64,000 nt of DNA from JAPULR01 sp965238215 (GTDB lineage: Bacteria > Chloroflexota > Dehalococcoidia > Lucifugimonadales > GCA-2712585): contig OZ250180.1 of NCBI GenBank assembly GCA_965238215.1, positions 310,001 through 374,000 on the forward strand. Direction: 5' to 3'. The translations under genes and the position numbers were made by a program. The notes under the pieces are model-generated. The model worked only from the letters and a program-made list of their open reading frames with translations. It searched no databases and was not told the DNA's origin. Positions 8,184 through 16,355 of this stretch are shown here, one piece after another. Position 1 is the stretch's first letter, and each line of letters opens with the position of its first letter.

Positions 8184-9368
8184 ATGGAATACAACCTTGT
8201 TTCGGCGGATTCCCACATGGATATGAGCTGGCTGCCCGGCGACCTGTTCGAGAAGAACGGCCCCAACCACCTGAAAGACGTTATGCCCAAGGTGGTGGAT
8301 ACGGACAGCGGCCCTCGCTGGGTTACCGAAGGTCGCGAGTTGGGCGTCTACGGCGGCTTGGGATTCGGCTTCAGCGCCCCGCGTCGCGGTCAACGACGGC
8401 AGGTGGACAAGATGTACGAGGCTGGCTACTACGACGGCGGCCCCCACGCCATCGACCCGGAACTTCGCCTCAACGACATGGCCATTGACGGCATCGACGC
8501 CGAGATCCTCTACGGCATGACCACCGCCGGCATGAGGATCCGCAATCCGGAGGTTCTCTCCGAAAGCTACCGCATCTACAACGATTGGGTGTCGGAGTTC
8601 TGCACCGCCACCCCCGGCCGGTGGTACGCCCTAGCCTGCATGCCCCTCCACGACCCGGTGATAGGTGGCGAAGAACTCCGGCGGGCCGCCAGGAACCCCG
8701 GCATCCGCGGCGGCGAGCTATACGTTAGCGGCACAACGCGTCCCATCTACCTGCGGGACGGCTACTGGGACCCCCTATGGGAGGCGGCGGCGGAAACGGG
8801 TCTCCCCATCTCCTTCCACATTGGCGGCGGGGGCATCAAGGTCCCCGGTCCCATCGAAGGCGAGGAGGGCCAGAAATCCTTCAGTGCCGACGACCCCACC
8901 CAGAATCAGCTGGCCTTCGTCGGCACATCCCTGCCCCTGGGCCAGCTTGCCGGCTCCGAGTGGCTCATCAGCATCATCATGAGCGGCACGTGCGGCAGGC
9001 TGCCCAACTTCCGCTTTGTTCTGGGCGAATGCGGCGCCGGCTGGATCCCCTTCGTCATCGAGCGAATGGACATCAAGTACACGGACAGCCTCTTGGACGA
9101 GAGGTTCGAACCCGCCATGAGCCTGTTGCCCAGCGAATACTGGTACAGGCAGGGCGCGACCACATTCCAGCAGGACCCCTGCGTCAACTACATGGCCGAG
9201 CACATCGGCGTAGATAACCTGATGTGGGGTTCCGACTATCCCCACCCCGACGGCGTTTGGCCGGGATCGAGAGAGGTTATTGAAAATAATATGGGCCAAC
9301 TCGATGCCGCAGACCGCCGAAAGATAACCTGCGACAACGCAGTTAAGCTGTACCGCATGGGCCAGTAA
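8184..9368 (+). CDS. Amidohydrolase family (amidohydrolase-2 / ACMSD-like) metal-dependent hydrolase
   Basis: The ATG at 8184 follows GGGAGGAG with good spacing and gives a 394-residue protein; longer upstream frames run into the divergent promoter. The start VSADSHMD has the metal-binding strand in the form D-x-H, a variant of the canonical H-x-H of the PF04909 (amidohydrolase-2) barrel. Later strands show SFHIGGGG (metal-site His) and GSDYPHPDG (the conserved Asp near the end). Members hydrolyse or decarboxylate aromatic and cyclic carboxylates, for example 2-amino-3-carboxymuconate semialdehyde or 4-oxalomesaconate analogues. SAR202-like genomes carry many of these. The exact substrate is unknown. 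Confidence 0.85.
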   Translation: MEYNLVSADSHMDMSWLPGDLFEKNGPNHLKDVMPKVVDTDSGPRWVTEGRELGVYGGLGFGFSAPRRGQRRQVDKMYEAGYYDGGPHAIDPELRLNDMAIDGIDAEILYGMTTAGMRIRNPEVLSESYRIYNDWVSEFCTATPGRWYALACMPLHDPVIGGEELRRAARNPGIRGGELYVSGTTRPIYLRDGYWDPLWEAAAETGLPISFHIGGGGIKVPGPIEGEEGQKSFSADDPTQNQLAFVGTSLPLGQLAGSEWLISIIMSGTCGRLPNFRFVLGECGAGWIPFVIERMDIKYTDSLLDERFEPAMSLLPSEYWYRQGATTFQQDPCVNYMAEHIGVDNLMWGSDYPHPDGVWPGSREVIENNMGQLDAADRRKITCDNAVKLYRMGQ

Positions 9369-9383
9369 GCCACAGTCTGGCAA

Positions 9384-9497
9384 CAGGACAGGAACCAAGG
9401 TTGGTAGGGGCCGGTTTGAAACCGGCCCCTCCTATTCCCGACGCGCCCATTTGCCGGTCATCTGTAGGGGCGGTTCGCGAACCGCCCTTTCCCCACC
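9384..9497. repeat. Direct repeat copy 1 with two palindromes
   Basis: About 110 bp that recurs in the same orientation at 11134-11247. It contains a 12-bp inverted repeat around one base (9406-9430, core CCGGTTTGAAACCGG) and a 10-bp perfect palindrome (9468-9487, GGGCGGTTCGCGAACCGCCC). The second copy differs at about a dozen positions, several in palindrome arms. It lies just after the amidohydrolase stop, and each palindrome could also serve as a transcription stop. Confidence 0.75.
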
Positions 9498-9517
9498 ACT
9501 GCACCGATTAGCACCCG

Positions 9518-11026
9518 TTACCGATCGCAGAAAGGCATGCTGGTTTCTGCGTCACCGTAAACTACACCCTGCAAGGACAACGGTGTGCATCCGGCAAGAT
9601 CATTCCCGCCGATGTATATTTCTCTCAATAGGTATAGATCGCCAAGTTGCGGCGGTATTTCTCCGCTCAAATGGTTGTGGCTTAAGCCTAAACTTTCGAG
9701 GCCCCAGATATTCCCAATCTCTGGCGGTATAGGACCTGCTAGATCGTTATTGCTGAGTCTTAGAGTTTGTCATCTTGATAGCTTACCGATTTCAGATGGT
9801 ATCCTACCACTCAAATGGTTTCCTTGTAAGCGTAAATCTCTGAGGCCCCAGATATTCCCAATCTCTGGCGGTATAGGACCTGCTAGATCGTTATTGCTGA
9901 GTCTTAGAGTTTGTCATCTTGATAGCTTACCGATTTCAGATGGTATCCTACCACTCAAATGGTTTCCTTGTAAGCGTAAATCTCTGAGGCCCCAGATATT
10001 CCCAATCTCTGGCGGTATCGGGCCGTCTAGATTGGTCCTAACAAGATACAGAGTCTCCAAGCTGGACAGATTTCCCAGTTCCGACGGCATTGGACCGCTT
10101 AACTCATTCTCACTTATTGTCAATTGCTTCAGATTCAGTAGATTACCCAGTTCCGGCGGTATAGAACCGCTCAGATGATTCGAGTAGAGTGTCAACGCTA
10201 GCAAGGACGATAAGTTGCCTAGTTCAGCCGGTATCTGACCCGTCACTTGGCTCCTACGCAGATCAAGAGACTTCAAGCTGGATAGATTGCCCAGTTCAGC
10301 CGGTATCGAGCCATTTAGATTGTTTCCAAGCTGGCTCAGAATCTCCAATTTTGATAGATTGCCCAGTTCCTGCGGTATCGGGGCCATTAGATCGTTTCCA
10401 CCCAGGCTCAGAATCTTCAATTTTGATAGATTGCCCAGTTCCGGCGGTATCGGGGCCATTAGATGGTTTGAAAATAGGCTCAGAATCTCCAATTTTGATA
10501 GATTGCCCAGTTCCGGCGGTATCGAGCCGCTTAGTCTGTTTCCTTCTAGATGCAGAGCCTTCAATTTTGATAAATTGCCCAAGTCAGCAGGTAAAGGTCC
10601 CTCTAGGTTGTTTGATATCAGACTTAGCCACATCACCCTACCTTGGTCATCAGCCATTACTCCAAACCATTCGTCTAAAGGCCGTTCACTTAACCATTTG
10701 TGACTGTTCTTCCAGTTGGGACCGCCTGTGGTCTGGTAGATCTCCGCCAATACGGCGCGGTCGGGATCGGCTGTTGCTGGCGTCGGGTTTAAGGTTTCAT
10801 CCCCTCCCTCTTACTCGTCTGGTGAAACGGCAGGTGTCTCCGCCGGGTTGAAGGTTGCACCGAATTCCGATTTGGCGGTGGGCAGTTCCCTATCGTGAGC
10901 CGCGGTTGGACTCGCCGGGGTATCTGCTCCACAGGCAACAATAGTCCCCACCAATAGGACCATAGACAACAAGACCGGCAACAGGGCGGCGCGTCTTTCC
11001 AACCATGTCATCCTTTGTGTCTCCAC
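9518..11026 (-). pseudogene. Leucine-rich-repeat lipoprotein gene broken by three in-frame stops
   Basis: One continuous reading frame runs from the ATG at 11026 to TAA at 9518 but is cut by TAA (10811-10813), TGA (9914-9916) and TGA (9770-9772). The N-terminus has a signal and lipobox (LVGTIVAC). After a short linker comes IYQTTGGPNWKN, the cap of bacterial LRR proteins, then 14 plant-type 24-residue repeats (L..L..L.L..N.L.G.IP..LGN) and a closing cap (GCTP...PFC) typical of true C-termini. Both TGA codons sit at the same repeat position (LSR*QTLRLS), because a 144-bp unit is tandemly duplicated (9698-9841 and 9842-9985, identical). Three shorter products could still be made, but this looks like a decayed gene. 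Confidence 0.8.
9698..9985. repeat. Perfect 144-bp tandem duplication inside the LRR gene
   Basis: The 144-bp unit at 9698-9841 is repeated without change at 9842-9985, and a third copy matches for its first 34 bp (9986-10019) before diverging. 144 bp equals two 24-residue LRRs, so the frame is kept. Each unit carries one TGA. Confidence 0.9.
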
Positions 11027-11133
11027 GTTGCTAGCTCCCCAGCCTCACGCACCAGACTACTTGATAACATGCGCCCCGGTCTTAAAACGTTCCATCGCCG
11101 TTATCCACCACGTCTCACGAGGAATCGGCAAAA

Positions 11134-11247
11134 GTGCAGGAACCACGATTGGTAGGGGCCGGTTTCAAACCGGCCCTCCCTGATTGCCGACGCGCCCGTT
11201 AACCGGTCATCTGTAGGGACGGTTCGCGAGCCGCCCTTACCAACCCT
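11134..11247. repeat. Direct repeat copy 2 with two palindromes
   Basis: The second copy of the element at 9384-9497, in the same orientation, ending at the stop codon of the minus-strand aminotransferase. The CCGGTTTCAAACCGG palindrome is intact; the second palindrome has a mismatch (GGACGGTTCGCGAGCCGCCC). The two copies bracket the LRR pseudogene. Confidence 0.75.
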
Positions 11248-12430
11248 ACTTGCGATATTCCGCCAGACGCGAAAGCCGCTCCCGTACCTGGGCGAAGGTC
11301 TCCGGACGCTTTGGGAAGGCGAACCGAATGTAAGGCTTGCCCATCTCTTTCCGGTGATAGAAGGCCCTACCAGGCACCGGCGTCACGCCTATCTTGCTGG
11401 ACAGAAACAGGGAAAACTCGTTCTCGTCCTCAAAGCCGCAATCAGGGTAGTGAGTCATCACGTAGTACGCGCCCTTGGGAGTCACGTAGTCGAAACCCAT
11501 CTCTCCAAGGATGGAAAGCATCGTGTCGCGCCGACCCACGTACCCGGCGGCCAGCTCATCGTAGTAGCTTTGGGGAAACCGGAGGGCTGACGCCGCGGCT
11601 TCTTGCAGCGGAGCCGCTGCCCCTACCGTCACGAAGTCGTGGGCGCGCCGGATGCCAGTCGTAATCCCCTCGTCTAGCGCGATGGCCCAGCCTATGCGCC
11701 AACCCGTGACACTGTAGGTCTTGGACACGCTGTTTATGGTAATCGTCCGCTCTCCCATGCCGGGAAGGGAAACGATGCTGCAATGGGACTCGCCGTCGTA
11801 CAGAATATGCTCGTAGGGTTCGTCAGTGATGGCCAGCACATCGTATTCCTGGCAGAGGTCGCTGATGGTCTCCAACTCGGAGCGGGTGAACACCTTTCCC
11901 GTGGGGTTGTGGGGAGTGTTTATGACAATCGCCTTGGTTTTCTTGGTGAAGGCCCTTCTAAGCTCGTCGTCGTCGAAGACGAACTCGTCGCCCCTCTGGT
12001 AGAGCCGAACGTAGACGGGGACGCCTTGACACAGCAGCGTGTCCGGGCCGTAGTTCTCGTAGAAGGGTTCGAAGACTATCACCTCGTCTCCGGGATCAAC
12101 CACGGCCAGCATGGTGGACAACATTGCCTCGGTGCCGCCGCAGGCAATCGTAATGTGACGGTCAGCGTCGACAGATACGCCGTTGTACCAGCCGAACTTC
12201 TCGGCCAGCGCCTGCCTTAATGAAGGCGCGCCCCAGGTGATGGCGTACTGATTAAACCCTTCGTCCAGGGCCGTCTTCGCCGCTTCTATTAGCTCTCGCG
12301 GAGGGTCGAAGTCCGGGAAGCCCTGGGCCAGGTTGATGCCGTCGTGCATGTTGTTGACCCGGGTCATCTCCCGAATGACAGACTCTGTGAATAGACTCAC
12401 CCTCTTGGAAAACCGATTCTTGGCGAACAA
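11246..12430 (-). CDS. Class I/II PLP-dependent aminotransferase
   Basis: A 394-residue fold-type I aminotransferase of normal length. The PLP lysine is Lys237 in SVSKTYSVTGWRIG, with the phosphate/ring contacts NTPHNPTG (171-178) and DEPY (203-206). The start INLAQGFPDFDPP at 32-44 is typical of kynurenine/methionine-type aminotransferases and related aspartate aminotransferases. It acts in the cytoplasm, moving an amino group from an amino acid to a 2-oxo acid. It is the last gene of a minus-strand group (after the DUF1932 dehydrogenase, gap 50 bp), so a shared pathway is possible. Substrate is not fixed by the sequence. Confidence 0.9.
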   Translation of the reverse strand: MFAKNRFSKRVSLFTESVIREMTRVNNMHDGINLAQGFPDFDPPRELIEAAKTALDEGFNQYAITWGAPSLRQALAEKFGWYNGVSVDADRHITIACGGTEAMLSTMLAVVDPGDEVIVFEPFYENYGPDTLLCQGVPVYVRLYQRGDEFVFDDDELRRAFTKKTKAIVINTPHNPTGKVFTRSELETISDLCQEYDVLAITDEPYEHILYDGESHCSIVSLPGMGERTITINSVSKTYSVTGWRIGWAIALDEGITTGIRRAHDFVTVGAAAPLQEAAASALRFPQSYYDELAAGYVGRRDTMLSILGEMGFDYVTPKGAYYVMTHYPDCGFEDENEFSLFLSSKIGVTPVPGRAFYHRKEMGKPYIRFAFPKRPETFAQVRERLSRLAEYRK

Positions 12431-12480
12431 GCTGGATATCTCTCCTAAGGTTTCACGTAGTGATTTCGCACGTCAGGGTA

Positions 12481-13398
12481 TCACGTAGAGGGCGGGTTAG
12501 CCACTTTGCTGGACGTATCCAGAAGGTCAACGGCAGCCCGTATAGTCTGAGCCGTGGTGCGGCTATCATCTACCGTCTCCGCCCGTTCATCGGCGTAGGG
12601 TGTTTGGCTGAGTAGCCTATAGATTGACGCCGCTCCCTGGTGGAAGAAGGGCGGCAGCCCCTGCTGTTCATAGGTGGCGGCTATCTCCTCCATCTCGCCG
12701 ATCCAACGCCCGGCCCGGGCTGGCAATCGGGCGATACCCCCCTGCATCTGACTGAAGGCATGGGACTGGCTGGACGCAAGCTCCCCAGCCAACTCCTCGG
12801 AAAGCCCCAAAGATTCTGCGAGTGAAAGCACTGCCACCTGGAGGGCCGATGTGCCCTTGGTTAGACCGGCGTAACACATCTTGATCCCCGACGCACGGCC
12901 AATCTCGTCCCCCAACTGCTTCACAATGATGCCCATGCCGTCCAACTCCGACATCACCGTCGCGTGTGCGCCGGAAACGTAGAAGCGGGGTTGGTAGTCA
13001 CCCCGAGGCGGACCGCCGATGATTGACCCATCGATGAAGCATCCACCACCCCCGGCGATTATCTCCTCCAACTGCAGTGTCGTTTGAGGTGAAATAGCGT
13101 TGCAGTCGGCGTAGTAAACCTTGGCGCCAGTACTTCTGATTGCCTGTTCCACCTCCTGCGAAAGGGCTATGGCCTGGGACGGGACCATTATCGAAAGAAC
13201 GAGATCCGCCCGCTCCACCAGCGTCTCCAGATCCGCCACATCCCCGATACCGGCAGCCTCGGCCAAATCGCGCGTCCGCTCGCTTCTACCCGCCAGGCAG
13301 GTAATCACCTCCAGCCCGCCTTGCCTTAAGGCCCTGCCCACAGCATGTCCCATGTCTCCCGGACTCAGAATCGCCACCCGCTCAATCGCCATGCTCAC
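12481..13398 (-). CDS. NAD(P)-binding 6-phosphogluconate/3-hydroxyacid dehydrogenase-like protein with DUF1932
   Basis: A 305-residue protein with an N-terminal Rossmann domain: RVAILSPGDMGHAV at 7-20 carries a G-D-M-G turn in place of the classical G-x-G-x-x-G, as seen in the DUF1932 group. The middle has DADCNAISPQT, corresponding to the active-site loop of beta-hydroxyacid dehydrogenases, and a conserved Lys (IKMCYAGLTKG) follows. The C-terminal helical part is the DUF1932 domain. The protein should oxidise a 3-hydroxyacid or reduce the keto form. It lies 29 bp after the biotin carrier gene and may belong with the decarboxylase subunits in one transcript. Confidence 0.75.
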   Translation of the reverse strand: MSMAIERVAILSPGDMGHAVGRALRQGGLEVITCLAGRSERTRDLAEAAGIGDVADLETLVERADLVLSIMVPSQAIALSQEVEQAIRSTGAKVYYADCNAISPQTTLQLEEIIAGGGGCFIDGSIIGGPPRGDYQPRFYVSGAHATVMSELDGMGIIVKQLGDEIGRASGIKMCYAGLTKGTSALQVAVLSLAESLGLSEELAGELASSQSHAFSQMQGGIARLPARAGRWIGEMEEIAATYEQQGLPPFFHQGAASIYRLLSQTPYADERAETVDDSRTTAQTIRAAVDLLDTSSKVANPPST

Positions 13399-13427
13399 CC
13401 TCTCCCTCGTAGTTCAAGATGCGTCCC

Positions 13428-13829
13428 TCACTCTAACTCTACAATGGTCTGGCCGATAAGTACGCTCTGACCTTTCTGTACCCTCACCGCCTTCACCTTC
13501 CCACTCTTAGGGGCCGTCAGCTCCTGCTCCATCTTCATCGCCTCGAGGACGCAAATCCGTCCGCCCGCCGAGACCCGGTCGCCGACTCCCACGTCGATGG
13601 AGAGAATCACGCCGGGAAGGGGCGAACGAACCGCGTTGTCGCCTGCTTCGTCCGTCGATTCCAGCTTGATGTCGGCTTCCGCAGTGGCCGCATCCTTGGC
13701 CTGCAGCAGGTCCTCCAAAAACACTATCACCGGCTCCTCGTCCACCAGCACACGCACCCGGTCGCCCTCCCACGGACCCACGTCCACGTCGTACCACCGG
13801 CCTTCCACCTTCACACGCAGCCGGGGCAT
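13428..13829 (-). CDS. Biotin carboxyl carrier (biotinyl/lipoyl attachment) protein
   Basis: A 133-residue protein ending in a biotinyl domain. The attachment motif EAMKM (residues 96-100, Lys99 as biotin site) is intact and followed by the expected turn 'APKSGKVKAV'. The N-terminal 60 residues (RVKVEGRWYDVDVG) form the leader strand found in the carrier subunits of Na+-pump decarboxylases and acyl-CoA carboxylases. A GGGGGGAAG Shine-Dalgarno precedes the ATG. It lies 97 bp after the GcdB/OadB-type subunit, so it should carry CO2 between a carboxyltransferase and this membrane subunit. No carboxyltransferase gene is nearby. Confidence 0.9.
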   Translation of the reverse strand: MPRLRVKVEGRWYDVDVGPWEGDRVRVLVDEEPVIVFLEDLLQAKDAATAEADIKLESTDEAGDNAVRSPLPGVILSIDVGVGDRVSAGGRICVLEAMKMEQELTAPKSGKVKAVRVQKGQSVLIGQTIVELE

Positions 13830-13926
13830 TCAGTCTTCCCCCCCTGGGAATTTCGGTGACTCTTTCGACATTCGCAATGCTTCCAATTGGCGCATTATAT
13901 CACCGCCCATCAGCCCCAACCCGCAC

Positions 13927-15066
13927 CTAGCTCAACACCGAAATGAAGACCCCGGCCACCACCGCCGAGCCGATGACTCCCGCCACGTTGGGCCCCATGG
14001 CGTGGGGAAGCAAGAAGTTGGCGGGATTGGCTCGCTGGCCCATGTTGTGGGACAGCCGCGCCGCCATAGGAACTGCAGAGACGCCCGCTGAGCCTATGAG
14101 GGGATTGACCTTCTCCTTGACGAACAGGTTCATCAGCTTGGCGAAAAGAAGCCCGCTCACGGTGCTCAACGAAAACGCGCCCAATCCAAGCCCCAGAATC
14201 TTGATGGTGTCCAGATCAAAGACCCGCTCCGACGATAGCTGAGCGCCGACGGTTATCATTAAGAATATGGTCGCCACGTTCAGGATCTCGTTGGATGCGG
14301 AGTTGAACAGCCGCGGCACCACGCCACTCTCCCGGAACAGGTTGCCTATCATAAACATGGCGATGAGGGACGCGGACTCCGGCACCACCAAGATGATGAT
14401 GACCATGGTAGCGGCGGGGAAAAGCAGCTTCTCCCTGCGAGACACCTCTCGCAAGGGACGCATCACAATTTCCCGCTCCCGCTTCGTGGTTAGGAGCCGC
14501 ATGAGTGGCGGCTGGATGAACACCACGCTGGCCATGTAGGAATAAGCCGTCACTGCGGTAATTCCCAGAAGTTCCGGCGCCAGCCGCGCCGAGGCGAAGA
14601 TAGTCGTCGGCCCGTCGGCGCCCCCGATGATGGCTATCGCCCCCGCTTCCTTGATGTCGAAGCCCACCACCAAGGCTATCCAGAAGGCGGCGAATATCCC
14701 CATCTGGGCTGCCGCTCCCAGCAGCAGCGTCTTCGGGTTGGCTATTATCGGGCCGAAGTCCGTCAGCGCACCCAGACCCAGAAAGATGAGCGGCGGCAGG
14801 ATGTTCCACTTGAACAGCGCAAACTCGAAGATCACGCCTAGAATGCCCGATTCCTGCTGCTCCGCGCCGGGGCTGTAGTGGGTCAGGCCGGTGAGGGGTA
14901 GATTGGCAAGAATTATGCCAATGCCTATGGGCAGGAGTACATAGGGTTCCGTCTTCCTTGCTATGGCAACAATGGCGAAGGCGGCCCCGACCGTTAACAG
15001 GAGCACATTCTGCCAGCCCAAGTTGGCGAGGCCGCTAGCGTTTACAAAATCTCTAAGCTCTTCCAA
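13927..15066 (-). CDS. Sodium-translocating decarboxylase beta subunit (OadB/GcdB type)
   Basis: A 379-residue polytopic membrane protein with about nine to eleven hydrophobic helices. The motif GGADGPTTIF (148-157) is the diagnostic sodium- and biotin-binding segment of the oxaloacetate, glutaconyl-CoA and methylmalonyl-CoA decarboxylase beta subunits. It uses the decarboxylation of carboxybiotin to pump Na+ out of the cell. The frame starts at TTG (15066), 15 bp after the small upstream gene. Which acyl substrate is used depends on the missing alpha subunit, so the specific name (OadB, GcdB, MmdB) is not chosen. Confidence 0.9.
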   Translation of the reverse strand: MEELRDFVNASGLANLGWQNVLLLTVGAAFAIVAIARKTEPYVLLPIGIGIILANLPLTGLTHYSPGAEQQESGILGVIFEFALFKWNILPPLIFLGLGALTDFGPIIANPKTLLLGAAAQMGIFAAFWIALVVGFDIKEAGAIAIIGGADGPTTIFASARLAPELLGITAVTAYSYMASVVFIQPPLMRLLTTKREREIVMRPLREVSRREKLLFPAATMVIIILVVPESASLIAMFMIGNLFRESGVVPRLFNSASNEILNVATIFLMITVGAQLSSERVFDLDTIKILGLGLGAFSLSTVSGLLFAKLMNLFVKEKVNPLIGSAGVSAVPMAARLSHNMGQRANPANFLLPHAMGPNVAGVIGSAVVAGVFISVLS

Positions 15067-15081
15067 GGACGGCGACCTAAC

Positions 15082-15336
15082 CTAGTTTGAATCCCCGGCT
15101 TCATCGGGGAGATGTCCCCTACTCATGGCAACAGTGACCGCTATAGTGGCAGCCAGTGCTTTGTTGCGCTCCGCTGCCGTTTCTCCCTCCGAGGGCAGGC
15201 CAGAACCGGAGCCGAATCTAAGGTTCGCCACTCTGGGCAGAAAAGCAGTGAACAGGGAAAGCAGCGTCAGCAGGCAAAAGGCGGTGCCTGTTCCTATCAG
15301 TGTAATAGTGAGGGCTTCACCGGTGTCGAAGCTGAT
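15082..15336 (-). CDS. Small Na+-pump decarboxylase gamma-like (OadG) subunit, unusual start
   Basis: A frame of 84 residues ends in TAG at 15082-15084. It has one membrane helix (LTITLIGTGTAFCLLTLLSL) just after the N-terminus, a charged linker and a short C-terminal helix, which is the layout of OadG/MmdD gamma subunits, and it lies directly before the beta subunit. There is no ATG, GTG or TTG at the expected place: an in-frame TAG stands 33 bp upstream of ATC (15334-15336). The ATC lies 7 bp after GGAGGAGG, so a non-standard ATC start is possible. Alternatively one A too many in AAAA (15336-15339) hides an ATG start at 15355. The product call is fairly safe, the start is not. Confidence 0.6.
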   Translation of the reverse strand: MSFDTGEALTITLIGTGTAFCLLTLLSLFTAFLPRVANLRFGSGSGLPSEGETAAERNKALAATIAVTVAMSRGHLPDEAGDSN

Positions 15337-15493
15337 TTTCGCTCCTCCTCCCCATGGGCTTGTCGCCTAGGGAATTCTACACTCCAAAGGCTTCTAGTGC
15401 CACACTTCCTCAATGCCCAAGACCTACCCGGAAAACATTGCCTAGCCGCCTGCAATCGTGTAATTTCTTGGATAGACAAACTCGCTGCCTTTG

Positions 15494-15522
15494 CTGACAG
15501 TCGAGGCGCACCCAACTATAAT
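15494..15522 (+). promoter_or_regulatory. Sigma70-type promoter of the pxp operon
   Basis: CTGACA (15494-15499; five of six to TTGACA), a 17-bp spacer and a perfect TATAAT (15517-15522). Transcription should start near 15529, about 59 bp before the pxpA ATG. This is the best promoter match seen in the window. Confidence 0.7.
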
Positions 15523-15527
15523 GATAC

Positions 15528-15542
15528 TTGGTATATTACCAA
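15528..15542. promoter_or_regulatory. Palindromic operator candidate at the pxp transcription start
   Basis: TTGGTATATTACCAA consists of two 6-bp arms (TTGGTA/TACCAA) separated by 3 bp. It sits at the predicted +1, where a bound repressor would block initiation. The shape resembles operators of GntR/FadR-type regulators (TGGTA...TACCA); no such regulator gene is in the window. Confidence 0.5.
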
Positions 15543-15587
15543 TACCCTTCAGTTGCTCTGCACTACGGCCTAACCGGGAGGATGAAC

Positions 15588-16352
15588 ATGGCGGACAAGA
15601 TTGACTTCAACTGCGACATGGGCGAAAGCTTCGGCATGTACAAGCTTGGCTACGACGAAGAGGTTATCCGATACATTACCTCGGCCAACATCGCTTGCGG
15701 CTTCCACGCCGGGGACCCCATGTGGATGAGGACCACCGTCGAGATGGCGGAGAAGCACGGCGTAGGCGTTGGTGCGCAGCCCAGCTTCCCCGACCTCATG
15801 GGTTTCGGCCGTCGCAACATGAGCGTCAGCCCTGAGGAAGCCCGCAACGACGTCACCTACCAGATAGGCGCCCTACAGGCCTTTGCCAAGGGCAGAAAGC
15901 TCCAGCACGTGAAGCCCCACGGCGCCATGTACAACATGGCCGTCGCGGACCTCACCCTTGCCCAGGCCATCTGCCAGGCCGTCATCGACGTAGACCCCGA
16001 AATGATAGTCGTCGCCCTGGCCGGCACCCAGTGGGTGGACCTGGCCGCAGACATGGGGCTGCGCGTAGCCAGGGAAGCCTTCGCCGACCGGGCCTTCACC
16101 GCTCAGGGGACCCTCGTTCCTCGCTCCCAACCCGGCTCCGTCATCCATGACGTGGACGCCGTCGTGGAGCGCAGCGTACGGATGGTCACAGAAGGAAAGG
16201 TCACCGCCATCACCGGCGAGGAAGTTGAGCTTCAGGCCGATAGCCTCTGCCTCCACGGGGACACCCCCGGGGCCGTGGAGATGGCCCGCGCCGTGCGGGA
16301 AGGACTTGAGACCGCCGGAGTTAAAATCGTTCCCATGAGCAGCCTGGTCTAG
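15588..16352 (+). CDS. pxpA: 5-oxoprolinase subunit A (LamB/YcsF family)
   Basis: A 254-residue protein with the family opening DFNCDMGESFGMYKLGYDEE and ITSANIACGFHAGDP, and later KPHGAMYN, all characteristic of LamB/YcsF (PxpA). PxpABC together perform ATP-dependent ring opening of 5-oxoproline (pyroglutamate) to glutamate. The ATG at 15588 is chosen rather than 15582 because the GGGAGG at 15576-15581 would touch an ATG at 15582 but stands 6 bp before 15588. The stop is followed 3 bp later by pxpB. Promoter and operator candidates precede it, so the operon is likely regulated. Confidence 0.93.
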   Translation: MADKIDFNCDMGESFGMYKLGYDEEVIRYITSANIACGFHAGDPMWMRTTVEMAEKHGVGVGAQPSFPDLMGFGRRNMSVSPEEARNDVTYQIGALQAFAKGRKLQHVKPHGAMYNMAVADLTLAQAICQAVIDVDPEMIVVALAGTQWVDLAADMGLRVAREAFADRAFTAQGTLVPRSQPGSVIHDVDAVVERSVRMVTEGKVTAITGEEVELQADSLCLHGDTPGAVEMARAVREGLETAGVKIVPMSSLV

Positions 16353-16355
16353 CCC

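Noticed and set aside
10189..10851. Plus-strand frame of 220 codons with internal repeats opposite the LRR gene
   Set aside because: It is the shadow of the repeated LRR codons on the other strand; the minus-strand protein has clear LRR, cap and lipobox features.
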